Below are positions 13,699-22,700 of a DNA stretch of 29,401 nucleotides, in pieces. Below the pieces are notes generated by a model. That model ran no database searches, was not told where the DNA came from, and saw nothing but the letters and a program-made list of their open reading frames with translations. The position numbers and the translations under genes were made by a program. The first letter of the stretch is position 1. Each line of letters begins with the position of its first letter. The stretch is from JBDTMC01 sp039934475 (GTDB lineage Bacteria > Acidobacteriota > Terriglobia > Bryobacterales > Bryobacteraceae), in NCBI GenBank assembly GCA_039934475.1, contig JBDTMC010000033.1, positions 1-29,401 on the forward strand, written 5' to 3'.

Positions 13699-15435
13699 TC
13701 ACTCCACAGTTAGTTTGAAGGCAATTTCCTGTTCGTTGGGCCGAACGTAGTGGCCAGGGCGGGACTTGAGTTTCAGCGGGACGGAGACCGTGCCGACAGC
13801 GTGTTCCAGCGTGGTTTCAGGCGCATTGCGGTACGGGTTGAAGGGATAGATGGGCCAGGTGAAGCGCGTAGTGGGGTCTACGTGCAAGGTCCAACCGTGG
13901 TGGCGGATCCAGCCGCCGATCTGCTCGCCGGTGAGGTTGAGGGGTTCGGCGGATAAAACATATTTGCCATTCGCCGTTTCGAGGGATTCACCGGCGTGGA
14001 GGACGAGTTGGAGCGTTGTGAAGGCCGCTTGCGGAGGTTCGCCCCTGCCGGCGATGACAAATTTGAAGTTCAGCTCCTGGCGCTGCGGCGGCGCCATGTA
14101 CAAGTCGGCGAAGAAAGTGTTGAAGGCGAGGGACAGGCGGTCTGAAGTGGGGCTCATCTGCAGGCGGGTGTTGCCTGCGAGGTGGAGGGTCTCGCCTGAG
14201 GGCAGTGTTTCGCGAAGAGTGGCCAGCTCGGGCTGGCGCTTGGAGTTGGCTCCGCTGACGATGAGGCCGGTCCGCTGGTGGTAGACGGCGAGGTTGGCTT
14301 GGCGATCCAAGTAGAACTGGTTGATCACGGCCTGGGTCTCGACGATGCCCGAGAGCGAGACCGTCCATGGGCCGGTTTTACGGATGCCGCCGGGAATCGA
14401 CAGTTGATACGCGTAGCGCTCCTGGTCCTGTGGGATGGGTGCGGTGGCGCCTTCGTGGTAGTAGAGTGCGTCCTGCGCGAGGCGGCCGATTGATTCCATG
14501 GTGAGCTTGCCCGGATCGAAGAAGCCTGAGAGAAATTCGGCGTAGCGGCGGCCTTCGGGAAAGTGGCTGAACGCGAACTGCGCCCAGGAACTCACTTCCC
14601 AGTAGCGGTTGCGGTTGTTCATGGTCTCTACGGGAGTTCCGTCGAGCCAAGTGAAGTTCTTGTGGAAGGTGAGCGAACGGCGGAGAGCGTCCAGGGCGGC
14701 GGGGTCCTTCGAATACTCGTAGTAGACGGCGACGGCGGAGAGGGTGAGATGGTCGTAGCCGATGGTAGGGGCCTCTCGCGTGTGTTCGCCCCAGAAGCCG
14801 TCGGGCGATTGTTCTTCGGCGAAGCGGTGCAGAATACGTGCGCCAAGGTCTACCCATTTGGCGTTGTCGAAGACGCGTCCGGCGAGATACAGCAGTTCAG
14901 CCCACTGCGAATAGTGATTGGGCGAGGTGCCGATGAAGGGCGACTGAAACCACGCAAAATCGACGCGCTCGGCGGCGCCGGGTTCAAGCAGGGCGATGTT
15001 GGCGAGCAGGGCACGCTTCCAATGATCGCGGCGCTCAGAGCCAAGATCGTTTTCGAGGATGCGGTAGGCCTCAAGCCAGGTGTACGTGTCCCAGTCACTG
15101 TCGCCACGCGGTTCGTACTTGCCCTTGTCGTTCTCAGACGCGAGGAGGTCGCCGATGCGCAGCGCGAGGGCGAGCATGCGCGGGTCGTGATAGCGCGGAT
15201 TATCGGGGTGGTGAGTAGCGTACAAGACGGCCGGCGCGAGAATAGAGTAGCCGAAGTGGCGCCAACCAGGAGGCGCTTCCAGCTTGGCAAGATCGGCAGT
15301 GGGTTCGGCCTGTAGCCGGGTGTCAACCTTCTGCGAACCCGCCTCCAACAGCCGGAAGTAACGTGCCGGCAATTCGCCAGCGGACGCCGTCGCAGTGAGG
15401 GCAACTACGAGCGAAAAGAGAGGTCCGGTTCGCAT
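13699..15435 (-). CDS. secreted alpha/alpha-toroid protein, polysaccharide-lyase-like
   Basis: With the ATG at 15435 the product is 578 residues and begins with a good signal peptide (MRTGPLFSLVVALTATASAG). GAGGT lies seven bases upstream, so this start is preferred over the longer frame to 15480. Residues about 25-330 are helical with repeated Trp, Tyr and His (RHFGYSILAPAVLYATHHPD, WDTYTWLEAYRILENDLG, SPNHYSQWAELLYLAGRV, IGYDHLTLSAVAVYYEYSKD), as in alpha/alpha toroids of heparinase/alginate-lyase-like proteins. The remainder (about 350-578) is beta-rich and resembles the sandwich domain of such lyases (LHLAGNTRLQMSP, NFKFVIAGRGEP). I cannot name the family or confirm catalytic residues. 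It is placed with two secreted hydrolases, consistent with polysaccharide breakdown. The HYDIN/NHL gene ends 58 bp upstream on the same strand. Confidence 0.6.
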   Translation of the reverse strand: MRTGPLFSLVVALTATASAGELPARYFRLLEAGSQKVDTRLQAEPTADLAKLEAPPGWRHFGYSILAPAVLYATHHPDNPRYHDPRMLALALRIGDLLASENDKGKYEPRGDSDWDTYTWLEAYRILENDLGSERRDHWKRALLANIALLEPGAAERVDFAWFQSPFIGTSPNHYSQWAELLYLAGRVFDNAKWVDLGARILHRFAEEQSPDGFWGEHTREAPTIGYDHLTLSAVAVYYEYSKDPAALDALRRSLTFHKNFTWLDGTPVETMNNRNRYWEVSSWAQFAFSHFPEGRRYAEFLSGFFDPGKLTMESIGRLAQDALYYHEGATAPIPQDQERYAYQLSIPGGIRKTGPWTVSLSGIVETQAVINQFYLDRQANLAVYHQRTGLIVSGANSKRQPELATLRETLPSGETLHLAGNTRLQMSPTSDRLSLAFNTFFADLYMAPPQRQELNFKFVIAGRGEPPQAAFTTLQLVLHAGESLETANGKYVLSAEPLNLTGEQIGGWIRHHGWTLHVDPTTRFTWPIYPFNPYRNAPETTLEHAVGTVSVPLKLKSRPGHYVRPNEQEIAFKLTVE

Positions 15436-15493
15436 GCCAGACCTCAAGCTTACTTGGCGGGCTCTGCAAAGTCCAAACAAAGTTCGTAGCGCG

Positions 15494-17458
15494 TCAGTTA
15501 CTGGTTCCAGTGCCGCTTATGGTTACTTTTTGATCGATACCGGCACCATCGGGGACAGTGAGATAACCGTTGTAGACGCCTGCGTTCTGCGGGAGGAATT
15601 TGACGCTGAGCGTGCAACTGGCTCCGGCGGCAAGCGTGGCAGGGCAGGGGTTCTTTAGCCGGTAGATCGGCGCGGCGGTTAAGACGATTCCGGAGATGGC
15701 CGCGGGAGCAGCTGAGGGATTGGCGACGGTCACCGTGAGTGAGGATCCGAAGCCGCCCGCCGGGATGCTGCCGAAGTTGAGAGACAGCGGAGACACCGTG
15801 ATGAGTGTGCCGATGCCCGACACGGAGATGGACTTGGGCGCGCCTGTGGCGAAGTTGATAGTGACGGCGCCGGGGCGGGAGCCGGCGGCGGTAGGCGCGA
15901 AGGCAACGGTGAGGACACAGGTTTGGCCTGCGGGGAGGGAGTTGCCGCAAGTGTTGGCCTGCGTGTAATCGGGTCCGGTGACGATGCTGTTGATGTCCAG
16001 CGGCGCGGAGCCGATGTTAGACAGGGTGACATTCTGGGCCGCGCTAGCGGTGCCCACTACGGTGTTTGCGAAGGACAATTTCGTTGCTGTGAGTACGGAC
16101 ACGGCGATGGGCGAGGTGGGCGGCGCCGCGACGATGGCGGTGGGCGAGTTCCACGTCCCAGGCTTCCCGGTGGCGCTATACGTCGTAAAGAAGGAACCGG
16201 TCATGTCGTCCGCCATGTCGATGCGGTAGTTGCGGGAATCGGCGACATAGATAATGCCGTACGGATCGATCGCAACTCCATAGGGGTTGATGAAACTGAC
16301 AGAGCCGCTGCTGCCGAGGACGGTCCAGTTGGCGCCGAGCATGTCGTCGATGCGCGCGATGCGGTTGTTGTAGGTGTCGGCGATGTAGATACGGCCCGTG
16401 GTGTCGAGCGTAACGGCGTTCATGCCGGAGAACTGGTTGACACCCGAACCCGGGCCGCCGAACGGAGTCCAATTCGCGCCGGCGAAGTTATCGAAGCGCA
16501 CCAGTCGCGAGTTGCCGCTGTCGGCGACGTAGATCTTATAGGAAGGATCGACGGCGATGCCGGTGGGTTGGTTGAACTGGTTCGTGCCCGCTCCCAGTGA
16601 GCCGAAGGTGGCCCAGGCACTGCCAGTCATGTCGTTGAAGCGAACGATGCGGCTGTTGCCACCGTCGGAGACGTAGATACGGCCGGACTTATCGAGGGCG
16701 ATTCCGGTGGGGCTATTGAACTGGAGAGTACCGGCGCCGCATGTGCCGAAGGATGTCCAACCGGCTCCTGAGATGTTAATCATGCGAACGACGCGGCAAT
16801 TCGCGGTATCGGTGACGTAGATCCGCCCGGCGCTATCGAGGGCGATGCCCCAGGGCGTGGCGAACTGTTTCGTACCGGAACCGGGGGTGCCGAGGGTGGT
16901 CCAGTTGTCGCCGAACATGTCGTCTATGCGAACGATTCGATTGTTGTACGTGTCGGTGATATAGAGGGGCTCGTACTGAACATTGACGGTGGTAATGCCT
17001 GCGGCGAGATTACCCGTGCCGAGCTCTTTTGTGCCGGAGTAGCCCTGAGAAGTGGAGCCGTAGATTGCTTGCGCCTGGCCGTTGACGGTCATGGAGCCGG
17101 TGAACGAACCGTTGAAATTGTAGTAGTAGGTAATGTGCCCACCGCGTCCCCCGCCTGCTGCCGTTTCAATGATCGCTCCCGTGGTGATTGTGCCGTTGAC
17201 CGTCGTCAGGCCGTCGGTGGACTGGATGGAGACGCTGCCGCCGGTGCAATCCCATTCGGAGGAGTAGGTTCCGGGAGGGAGTGCGATGACCGGGCAATTA
17301 AATGAATAGGTGGCCGCGGGTATGCCGATGGAGCTTGTCATGGACAGGGTGGTACTCAGCGAGATGGTGCCGCCGGAATTGGAAAAGGTGGTTTGCTGAG
17401 CCGCCAAGGGGGCCGCCAGCAGTATAAATAGGCACAGAAGTCGGAGGCGCGCGGTCAT
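15494..17458 (-). CDS. secreted six-bladed NHL beta-propeller protein with two HYDIN/ASPM-type (choice-of-anchor D) domains
   Basis: This is a 654-residue protein. Residues 1-21 are a signal peptide (LLCLFILLAAPLAAQ). Residues 22-160 are a beta-rich, Gly/Ser/Thr-rich region. Residues 163-447 hold six NHL-type blades recognised by repeats of D-[TSG]-x-N-x-R-[ILV] (DTYNNRI, DTANCRV, DGGNSRI, DSGNSRL, DTYNNRI, DSRNYRI), each followed by phi-x-phi-aromatic-phi-x-D strands. Two similar immunoglobulin-like domains follow (about 452-550 and 553-654): LSFANTVVGTASAAQNVTL and LNFGSIPAGGFGSSLTVTV, each with a conserved Cys pair (CGNSLPAGQTC and CPATLAAGASC). NHL propellers bind carbohydrate, protein or small ligands; the anchor-D domains are common in secreted Acidobacteria and Planctomycetes proteins. 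No catalytic residues are visible. It heads the minus-strand group. Confidence 0.85.
   Translation of the reverse strand: MTARLRLLCLFILLAAPLAAQQTTFSNSGGTISLSTTLSMTSSIGIPAATYSFNCPVIALPPGTYSSEWDCTGGSVSIQSTDGLTTVNGTITTGAIIETAAGGGRGGHITYYYNFNGSFTGSMTVNGQAQAIYGSTSQGYSGTKELGTGNLAAGITTVNVQYEPLYITDTYNNRIVRIDDMFGDNWTTLGTPGSGTKQFATPWGIALDSAGRIYVTDTANCRVVRMINISGAGWTSFGTCGAGTLQFNSPTGIALDKSGRIYVSDGGNSRIVRFNDMTGSAWATFGSLGAGTNQFNQPTGIAVDPSYKIYVADSGNSRLVRFDNFAGANWTPFGGPGSGVNQFSGMNAVTLDTTGRIYIADTYNNRIARIDDMLGANWTVLGSSGSVSFINPYGVAIDPYGIIYVADSRNYRIDMADDMTGSFFTTYSATGKPGTWNSPTAIVAAPPTSPIAVSVLTATKLSFANTVVGTASAAQNVTLSNIGSAPLDINSIVTGPDYTQANTCGNSLPAGQTCVLTVAFAPTAAGSRPGAVTINFATGAPKSISVSGIGTLITVSPLSLNFGSIPAGGFGSSLTVTVANPSAAPAAISGIVLTAAPIYRLKNPCPATLAAGASCTLSVKFLPQNAGVYNGYLTVPDGAGIDQKVTISGTGTSN
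16118..16972 (-). repeat. six NHL repeats, period about 47 residues
   Basis: Within the secreted propeller protein, six blades of 45-50 residues recur. The common core is phi-Y-phi-[AST]-D-x-x-N-x-R-phi, followed by an aromatic Trp-x-x-phi-Gly turn and then phi-[AT]-phi-D. The fifth blade repeats the DTYNNRI motif of the first. Blade boundaries are approximate. Confidence 0.8.
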
Positions 17459-17608
17459 GGTTCTAAGGAGGGCCGAATGCTCTTAAAAATTGCTGTAGAT
17501 GATCCTTTTCTTGACAGTTTAGTATGAAGACATTATTGACCCTGCGCCGATGCCCGTGTGATCCTACCGTAGCTGTCTAGCAGTCTCCTTTCTTTCCTGG
17601 GAATTTAC
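17459..17608. other. divergent intergenic region between propeller protein and halogenase-like gene
   Basis: This 150-base gap between divergently transcribed genes holds a perfect -35-like TTGACA at 17511-17516. A weak TATTGA (3 of 6 matches to TATAAT) lies 17 bases further on at 17534-17539, oriented toward the halogenase-like gene. No convincing minus-strand promoter was found. AAGGAGGG at 17465-17472 faces a 16-codon open frame starting at 17477 that has no further support. Confidence 0.3.
17511..17539 (+). promoter_or_regulatory. possible promoter for the halogenase/hydrolase pair
   Basis: TTGACA at 17511-17516, 17 bases, then TATTGA at 17534-17539; the -10 is weak. The implied start is near 17546, about 63 bases before the TTG start codon. 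This is a consensus match only. Confidence 0.3.
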
Positions 17609-18907
17609 TTGAGCGAGCATACCTTCGAAACGCCGGATGTCACCGTCGTCGGAGGCGGTTTGGCCGGAGTCGCGGCCTCTCTGCATCTGGCGAATGCGAA
17701 CCTGCGGGTGGCGTGCATCGAGCCCAAAACCGGAGCACGTGAGCCGGTGGGTGAATCCTTGGACTGGGCGACACCCGCGTTGCTTCGCGCCTTGGGTTTT
17801 TCGATGGAAGAGATGGTGGGCTCGCAACTGGCGACCTACAAACGCGGGGTGACGTTGAAATTGAATGGCGGCGGCGACCAGAAGTACGCGCCGTCGGAGT
17901 GGCTGGCCAATCCTCCGTTCCATATCGAATTGCGAACGATGCATGTAGATCGTTTTCGACTGGACGACGAACTGATGAAGCAAGCGGTCAACCGCGGGGT
18001 GACGGTGGTGAGGGACAAGGCCGTGGCGATCGAGCGGAGCGGCAGGCGCATTACTGCTGTCCGCACGGCGGGAGGCGCGCGGCTCGCCTCGCGTTGGTTT
18101 ATCGATGCCTCTGGGTCGGCCACAAGCCTGTTCGGAAGAGAGTTTCAGCTACCTCAGTACTCCTACGGACCTAAGAAGGTCGCGATGTGGTCGTACTTCC
18201 CATCGGCTCGGGCGGACGAGGGGACCACTATCCATGTGGAGGACAGGAAGGGCTCCTACCTTGAGTGGATTTGGGAGATCCCGATCAATCCAACTACGCT
18301 CAGCGTGGGTTACGTCACGTCGGGCGATACGATTCGAAACAAGAGGCATGAAGGACTAACGGTGGAAGAGATCTACGCAGCCCAGTTGGCCCGCTTTCCT
18401 CATTTTGAGCGCCTGCTGGACCGGGGGCCGCACAAAGTGCCTTCAGTCACTGCCTTCCGTTGCCGCTCCTACAGCGGGGTGGCCGGACCCAACTGGTTGA
18501 TTGCCGGCGAGGCGGCGTCACTGGCGGATCCCATCACTTCAAACGGCGTAACTGCAGCGTTGCGGCACGCATCGGAAGCGGCACATCTGATTACAAAATT
18601 TCGTGGGCGGCATTCACTGCCGCGGGGAGCACGTAGCGCCTACAGCCGGCGCGTTCTGAAGATGGGAAGATTCTTCAACAGCGGTATCGAAGGACTGGTT
18701 TATGACTGGCCGTCCAGAGACCGCACGGGCATCATGCGCGCGGGGCGGGTCTATACCGCCGCTGCTTGGAGTTGCAATGCCCTGTACTCGCGCCTGAAGC
18801 CAACGGGAGTCGTCGCCAGCTTCGCCTTCGGCGCGCTGCTGGATGCGCTGAGAGCGAGCGCGTGGGCGTATTCCAAACTGTGGAGGCGCTTGCCAAGTGT
18901 ACGTTGA
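17609..18907 (+). CDS. flavin-dependent halogenase-like FAD oxidoreductase
   Basis: This is a 432-residue protein from a TTG start. The FAD Rossmann motif VVGGGLAGVAAS lies at 13-24, with the acidic strand end IEPK near 37-40. The signature EWIWEIP at 219-225 matches WxWxIP, the motif conserved in flavin-dependent halogenases of the tryptophan and phenol/pyrrole types. GAREPVGES at 42-50 and YKRG near 77-80 lie where halogenases carry their N-terminal active-site segment; Lys78 is a candidate for the catalytic lysine that forms the haloamine-like intermediate. WLIAGEAASLADPITSNG at 296-313 is the second FAD/dimer-like motif. Length is nearer the phenol/pyrrole group than the roughly 530-residue tryptophan halogenases. 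Substrate unknown; a geranylgeranyl-reductase-like oxidoreductase is the main alternative. The stop lies 11 bases inside the next gene. Confidence 0.75.
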   Translation: MSEHTFETPDVTVVGGGLAGVAASLHLANANLRVACIEPKTGAREPVGESLDWATPALLRALGFSMEEMVGSQLATYKRGVTLKLNGGGDQKYAPSEWLANPPFHIELRTMHVDRFRLDDELMKQAVNRGVTVVRDKAVAIERSGRRITAVRTAGGARLASRWFIDASGSATSLFGREFQLPQYSYGPKKVAMWSYFPSARADEGTTIHVEDRKGSYLEWIWEIPINPTTLSVGYVTSGDTIRNKRHEGLTVEEIYAAQLARFPHFERLLDRGPHKVPSVTAFRCRSYSGVAGPNWLIAGEAASLADPITSNGVTAALRHASEAAHLITKFRGRHSLPRGARSAYSRRVLKMGRFFNSGIEGLVYDWPSRDRTGIMRAGRVYTAAAWSCNALYSRLKPTGVVASFAFGALLDALRASAWAYSKLWRRLPSVR

Positions 18908-19664
18908 CTCGCGAGGATCCGGTCCGCCGATTCTCTTCGTCCACGGAATACCGACCAGCGGCCAACTGTGGCGCGGTGTCATTGACCGGCTTGCCGGTAA
19001 GTTCACCTGCATAGCAATCGACTTACCCGGCCTGGGGCGCAGTCCCGGAACTCCCGGCGGCTTGAGCCGTATAGATGCGATCGTCGACAGTATCGAGAAC
19101 TTACGCGAGCAATTGAACTTCGACCGATGGCACATAGTGGGCCACGATGCTGGTTCTGCGATTGCGGTAAAGTACGCCCAGCGGTTCCCGGAGAGGGTGA
19201 GCGGTCTCGCTTTGCTGACGCCATCGATATTTCCCGACTTGAAGCCGTATTACCTGTTCCAACTGCTGCGCCGGCCGCTAATAGGTGAACTGATGGCGCC
19301 GCTGGTGAATCTGATCTTCTGGAACGTGGCGATGCGGCTAGCCGTGGGGGCGGCGGGGCGGACGGTGATGCGGGACTTTCATGCACCCTTTTCAGGCTGG
19401 CGCGGCGCGTGGCACCTAATGTCGATCCTGAGATGGGGAAATCCATCGCAGGTGTTGGCTTCGATCCCGCTGGCACTGCCGGAGATACGCGTCCCGACGG
19501 TGATCTTTCAAGGGTCACGCGATGTGGCGATACCCCAAGGCTTTGCCAGGCGGGCCGCCGACTTACTGCCGAATTCCAAACTGGTGATGCTCGACTCAGG
19601 TCATTTCATTCCTCTGAATAAGCCGGCCTGTGTTGCCGAAGAACTCCTAATGTTTTTCAATTAG
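18897..19664 (+). CDS. alpha/beta hydrolase with Asp nucleophile, epoxide-hydrolase/haloalkane-dehalogenase type
   Basis: This is a 255-residue cytoplasmic protein from a GTG start that overlaps the end of the halogenase-like gene by 11 bases, with GGAG upstream. The oxyanion motif HGIPTSGQLW at 16-25 aligns with HGNPTSxxLW of haloalkane dehalogenases, and HGxP is also seen in epoxide hydrolases. The nucleophile elbow VGHDAGSAIA gives Asp84 rather than Ser, the general acid/base partners are near Asp209 (GSRDVAIP) and His236 (DSGHFIPL), and a helical cap lies at about 110-190. However, the two halide-binding residues of dehalogenases (Asn of HGNP, Trp of HDWG) are Ile18 and Ala85 here. Dehalogenation is thus uncertain; epoxide or ester-like hydrolysis is equally possible. 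Tight overlap implies a shared pathway with the halogenase-like protein. Confidence 0.8.
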   Translation: MYVDSRGSGPPILFVHGIPTSGQLWRGVIDRLAGKFTCIAIDLPGLGRSPGTPGGLSRIDAIVDSIENLREQLNFDRWHIVGHDAGSAIAVKYAQRFPERVSGLALLTPSIFPDLKPYYLFQLLRRPLIGELMAPLVNLIFWNVAMRLAVGAAGRTVMRDFHAPFSGWRGAWHLMSILRWGNPSQVLASIPLALPEIRVPTVIFQGSRDVAIPQGFARRAADLLPNSKLVMLDSGHFIPLNKPACVAEELLMFFN

Positions 19665-19723
19665 TAATACCTGTAAGTGCACGCGGCCCCCGGCCAGTAA
19701 AGCATTCTAGTATGTTTTGGTTA

Positions 19724-19753
19724 TTGTCTCTAACTGGAAGCGCACCGTACAAT
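19724..19753 (+). promoter_or_regulatory. possible promoter upstream of second TonB receptor
   Basis: TTGTCT at 19724-19729 (4 of 6 to TTGACA), an 18-base spacer, then TACAAT at 19748-19753 (5 of 6 to TATAAT). The predicted start lies about 25 bases before the ATG at 19783. This suggests the receptor/MFS pair can be transcribed apart from the halogenase pair. Unverified consensus match. Confidence 0.35.
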
Positions 19754-19782
19754 GTCAGGCAGTCTCAATCTGGGTCCCAATC

Positions 19783-22700
19783 ATGTCAAATTTTCTTCAA
19801 CAGAAGTGTGTGCGTTTACTGTTACTTTGTCTTTCCGTTCCTTTCGCCGTGAGCGCACAGGATCCGGTGGGCACGCTGGAGGGAATTGTTGCCGATAAAA
19901 CCGGCGGCTCCGTGGCGGGCGCTATCGTCACGGCGAGGAACCTTCAAACCAGCTTCACGAACAAACAGCCGACAAGCGGCGAGGGACTCTTTCGGTTTGG
20001 CACTCTTCCCATCGGGCGATATTCGCTGACAGTGGAAGCGCCGAACTTTGCGAGATTCCAACAGGAGCCGATTGAGATCGGCGTCAGCCAGACGCTGCGC
20101 ATCGATGTCCGCCTGGAAGTGGTTGGAGTGGCGGAAACAGTTACTGTCTCCGGAGAGGCGGGTCTGGTGGACACATCCACCAATACTCTGGGCAAGACGG
20201 TGAGCGGAAGGGAAGTGCTTGACCTTCCCCTGAACGGACGCAATTTCACGCAACTGGGCCTACTGCAGAACGGCGTGGCGCCGCTGACGCTCGGCATCAA
20301 GAACCTCGGGGGCCCATTGCGGGCCAACCAGGCGTACGCGGTGAACGGGCAGCGTCCTGAATCGAACAACTACCTTGTGGATGGCGCGCAAAACATCGAC
20401 CGGCTGGATGCCGGGTATGCGCTGAAGATTCCCGTGGATGCCATCGCCGAGTTTCGCATCCTGACGTTGAACGCGCCGCCCGAATATGGTGGATTTACGG
20501 GTTCCACAACCACCGTGGTGACGCGTTCCGGCGGCAACGACATTCATGGCACAGTGTACGAGTTCTTCCGCAACGACCTGCTGGATGCGCGCAATTTCTT
20601 TTCGAGGTCCGTAGAGCCGTTGAAGCAAAATCAGTTTGGAGGCACAATTGGCGGGCCCTTGAAGAAGAATCGCCTCTTCGCCTTCGGATACTACGAGGGC
20701 TTCAGGAACCGCCAGGGCATCACCCAGTCGTCCACCGTGCCGACTGCCGCACAACGCGCGGGCGACTTCTCTGGGTTAGCGTCGCCGCTGGTGGACTTTT
20801 CCAAGGGCGGCGTGCCGGTGCCCGGCGGACGGATTCCCGTGGATCAGTTCAATCCGATCTCGCTCAACGTGATCAAAATGTATCCGCTGGGCAACACGAC
20901 GCCCTCCATCTTCACATCCACAGAAGTAACCGACAACGACGACAATCGGGCGGGCGCGCGGCTGGACTTCAATCAGTCCGAACGCGACCAGTTCTTTGGG
21001 CGATATTCGTGGTCGAAGGGTGTGAATCTCAATCCGATCGATTTCAAAGGATCGCCGCTGCCGGGCTTTCCCACCCGCGACGACCTGGTTGCGCATTCGG
21101 CGGTGCTTTCAAACGTCCACCTGTTCTCGTCGAAAGTAAGCAACTCGCTACGCGGATCCTTCTTCCGGTATCTGTTCAACTACGAGCAGCGTCTGAACAA
21201 GACGCCGCCTTCGGCCCTCGGTTTTCAGTTTGAATCCGCATCAGCGCTCGGCCAAGGGGCGCCCTACTTCAACGTAAGCGGGTATTCGCCGGTGGGTTCG
21301 GCCACCAGCGGGCCGCGAAACTCCGCGCAAAACACTTTCGAAGTGGAAGATGCGCTGTCGTGGTTCCTGGGAAAACACTCCATCAAAGTCGGCGGTGAGT
21401 TCCGGCGAAACCAAGTGAACATCGCGCAGCCTTCGGTTCCCAACGGACTGATTATATTTTCGCCTTCGTTTCCCACCAGTGACTCCTTTGCCAACCTGTT
21501 GCTGGGCCGGCCGGTTGTGTTCTATCAAGGCATCGGATTCTTCGATCGCGGTCTGCGGTCGTGGAATTCGGCAGCCTTCTTTCAGGATGAGTATCGCGTC
21601 AACAGGCGCGTGACGCTCAATTTGGGAGTGCGTTGGGAAGTGATCACTCCGACATCGGAGATCGAAAACAGATTGAACACCTTTGTGCCAGGTGTCCAAT
21701 CGCAAATTCACACCGATGCTCCGAAGGGCGTGTTGTATCCCGGCGACCCGGGCGTATCGGCCGGCTTGGCGCCCATCTACAAGAAGGCTTTCATGCCGCG
21801 CTTGGGAGTGGCGTGGGATCCCACCGGAACGGGCGTGTGGTCAGTCCGCACCGGCGTGGGCATTTTCTATGATCCGTTTTCCAATGGCATGGGCCTGGTG
21901 GCGAGCCCGGCAGTCAGCGCGGCGCCGTGGGCGCAGTATAACCAGTTCACAGGCAACATCAATTTTGCCAACCCGTATCTGGGACATGGACCGCCGGTGC
22001 CGGGCACGTTTGCCCACCCTTCCACGATTCTCGCCATGGATAACACGGCGCGCGCGCCCTACGCGATGGATTGGAACATTGCCATTCAACGGTCTCTGCA
22101 CAAGCATTACTTGCTGGAGATGCGGTACGTAGGAACCAAGGGAACTCGTTTGCCCCGCAACCGGGAAGCGAATCCGGCGGTGTACCGGCCTGGAGCCACC
22201 TCTTCGGATGCGGATCGCCGCCGAATCTATGCCGACTGCAAACCAAATGGCGGGGCTTGCGAGCTTGCGACGGCCGCGGTTCTTACTTACGGCAGCAACT
22301 CGACCTATGAGGCAGGCCAGGTGAGCCTGTCGCGCCGCTACTCATCGGGGTTTGGATTTAACGTCTCCTACTGGTTCTCAAAGACGTTGGACTATCTCTC
22401 CAGTTTGAATGTCAACAATTCATCGGGTACGGGTCTTGCCGGCGAGAACGACCTGGCCCAAAATCCGTTCGATCTGCGAGCCGAGCATGGGCCATCGCTG
22501 TTTGATGCCAAACACCGGTTTGTGGCCAGTGGTAGTTGGGAGCTGCCCTTCGCGCGGCGGTCGCACGGCGTTGTGAAGGCGTTGTTACATGGCTGGCAAG
22601 CGAACATCATCGCGTCGGCCAACTCGGGTTCACCATTCACTGTCTACGACAGCGCGAATGTAGCGCTGCAGGCCAGCAGCCCCCCGCTCTCGGCCTATTT

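Noticed and set aside
14563..15315. 250-residue plus-strand open frame
   Set aside because: Antisense to the toroid gene, which has a signal peptide and domain structure; GC-rich shadow.
16118..16972. Possible CRISPR-like or tandem DNA repeat
   Set aside because: The periodicity is at protein level (NHL blades); DNA copies diverge and no short identical repeats with unique spacers exist.
17477..17527. 16-codon open frame preceded by AAGGAGGG
   Set aside because: Strong ribosome-like sequence but no attenuator-like structure or regulatory codons after it; the purine run is probably chance.
19665..19700. Terminator after the Asp-nucleophile hydrolase (GGCC-CCC-GGCC)
   Set aside because: Four-base palindromic stem with a three-base loop and no T tract; too weak to call.
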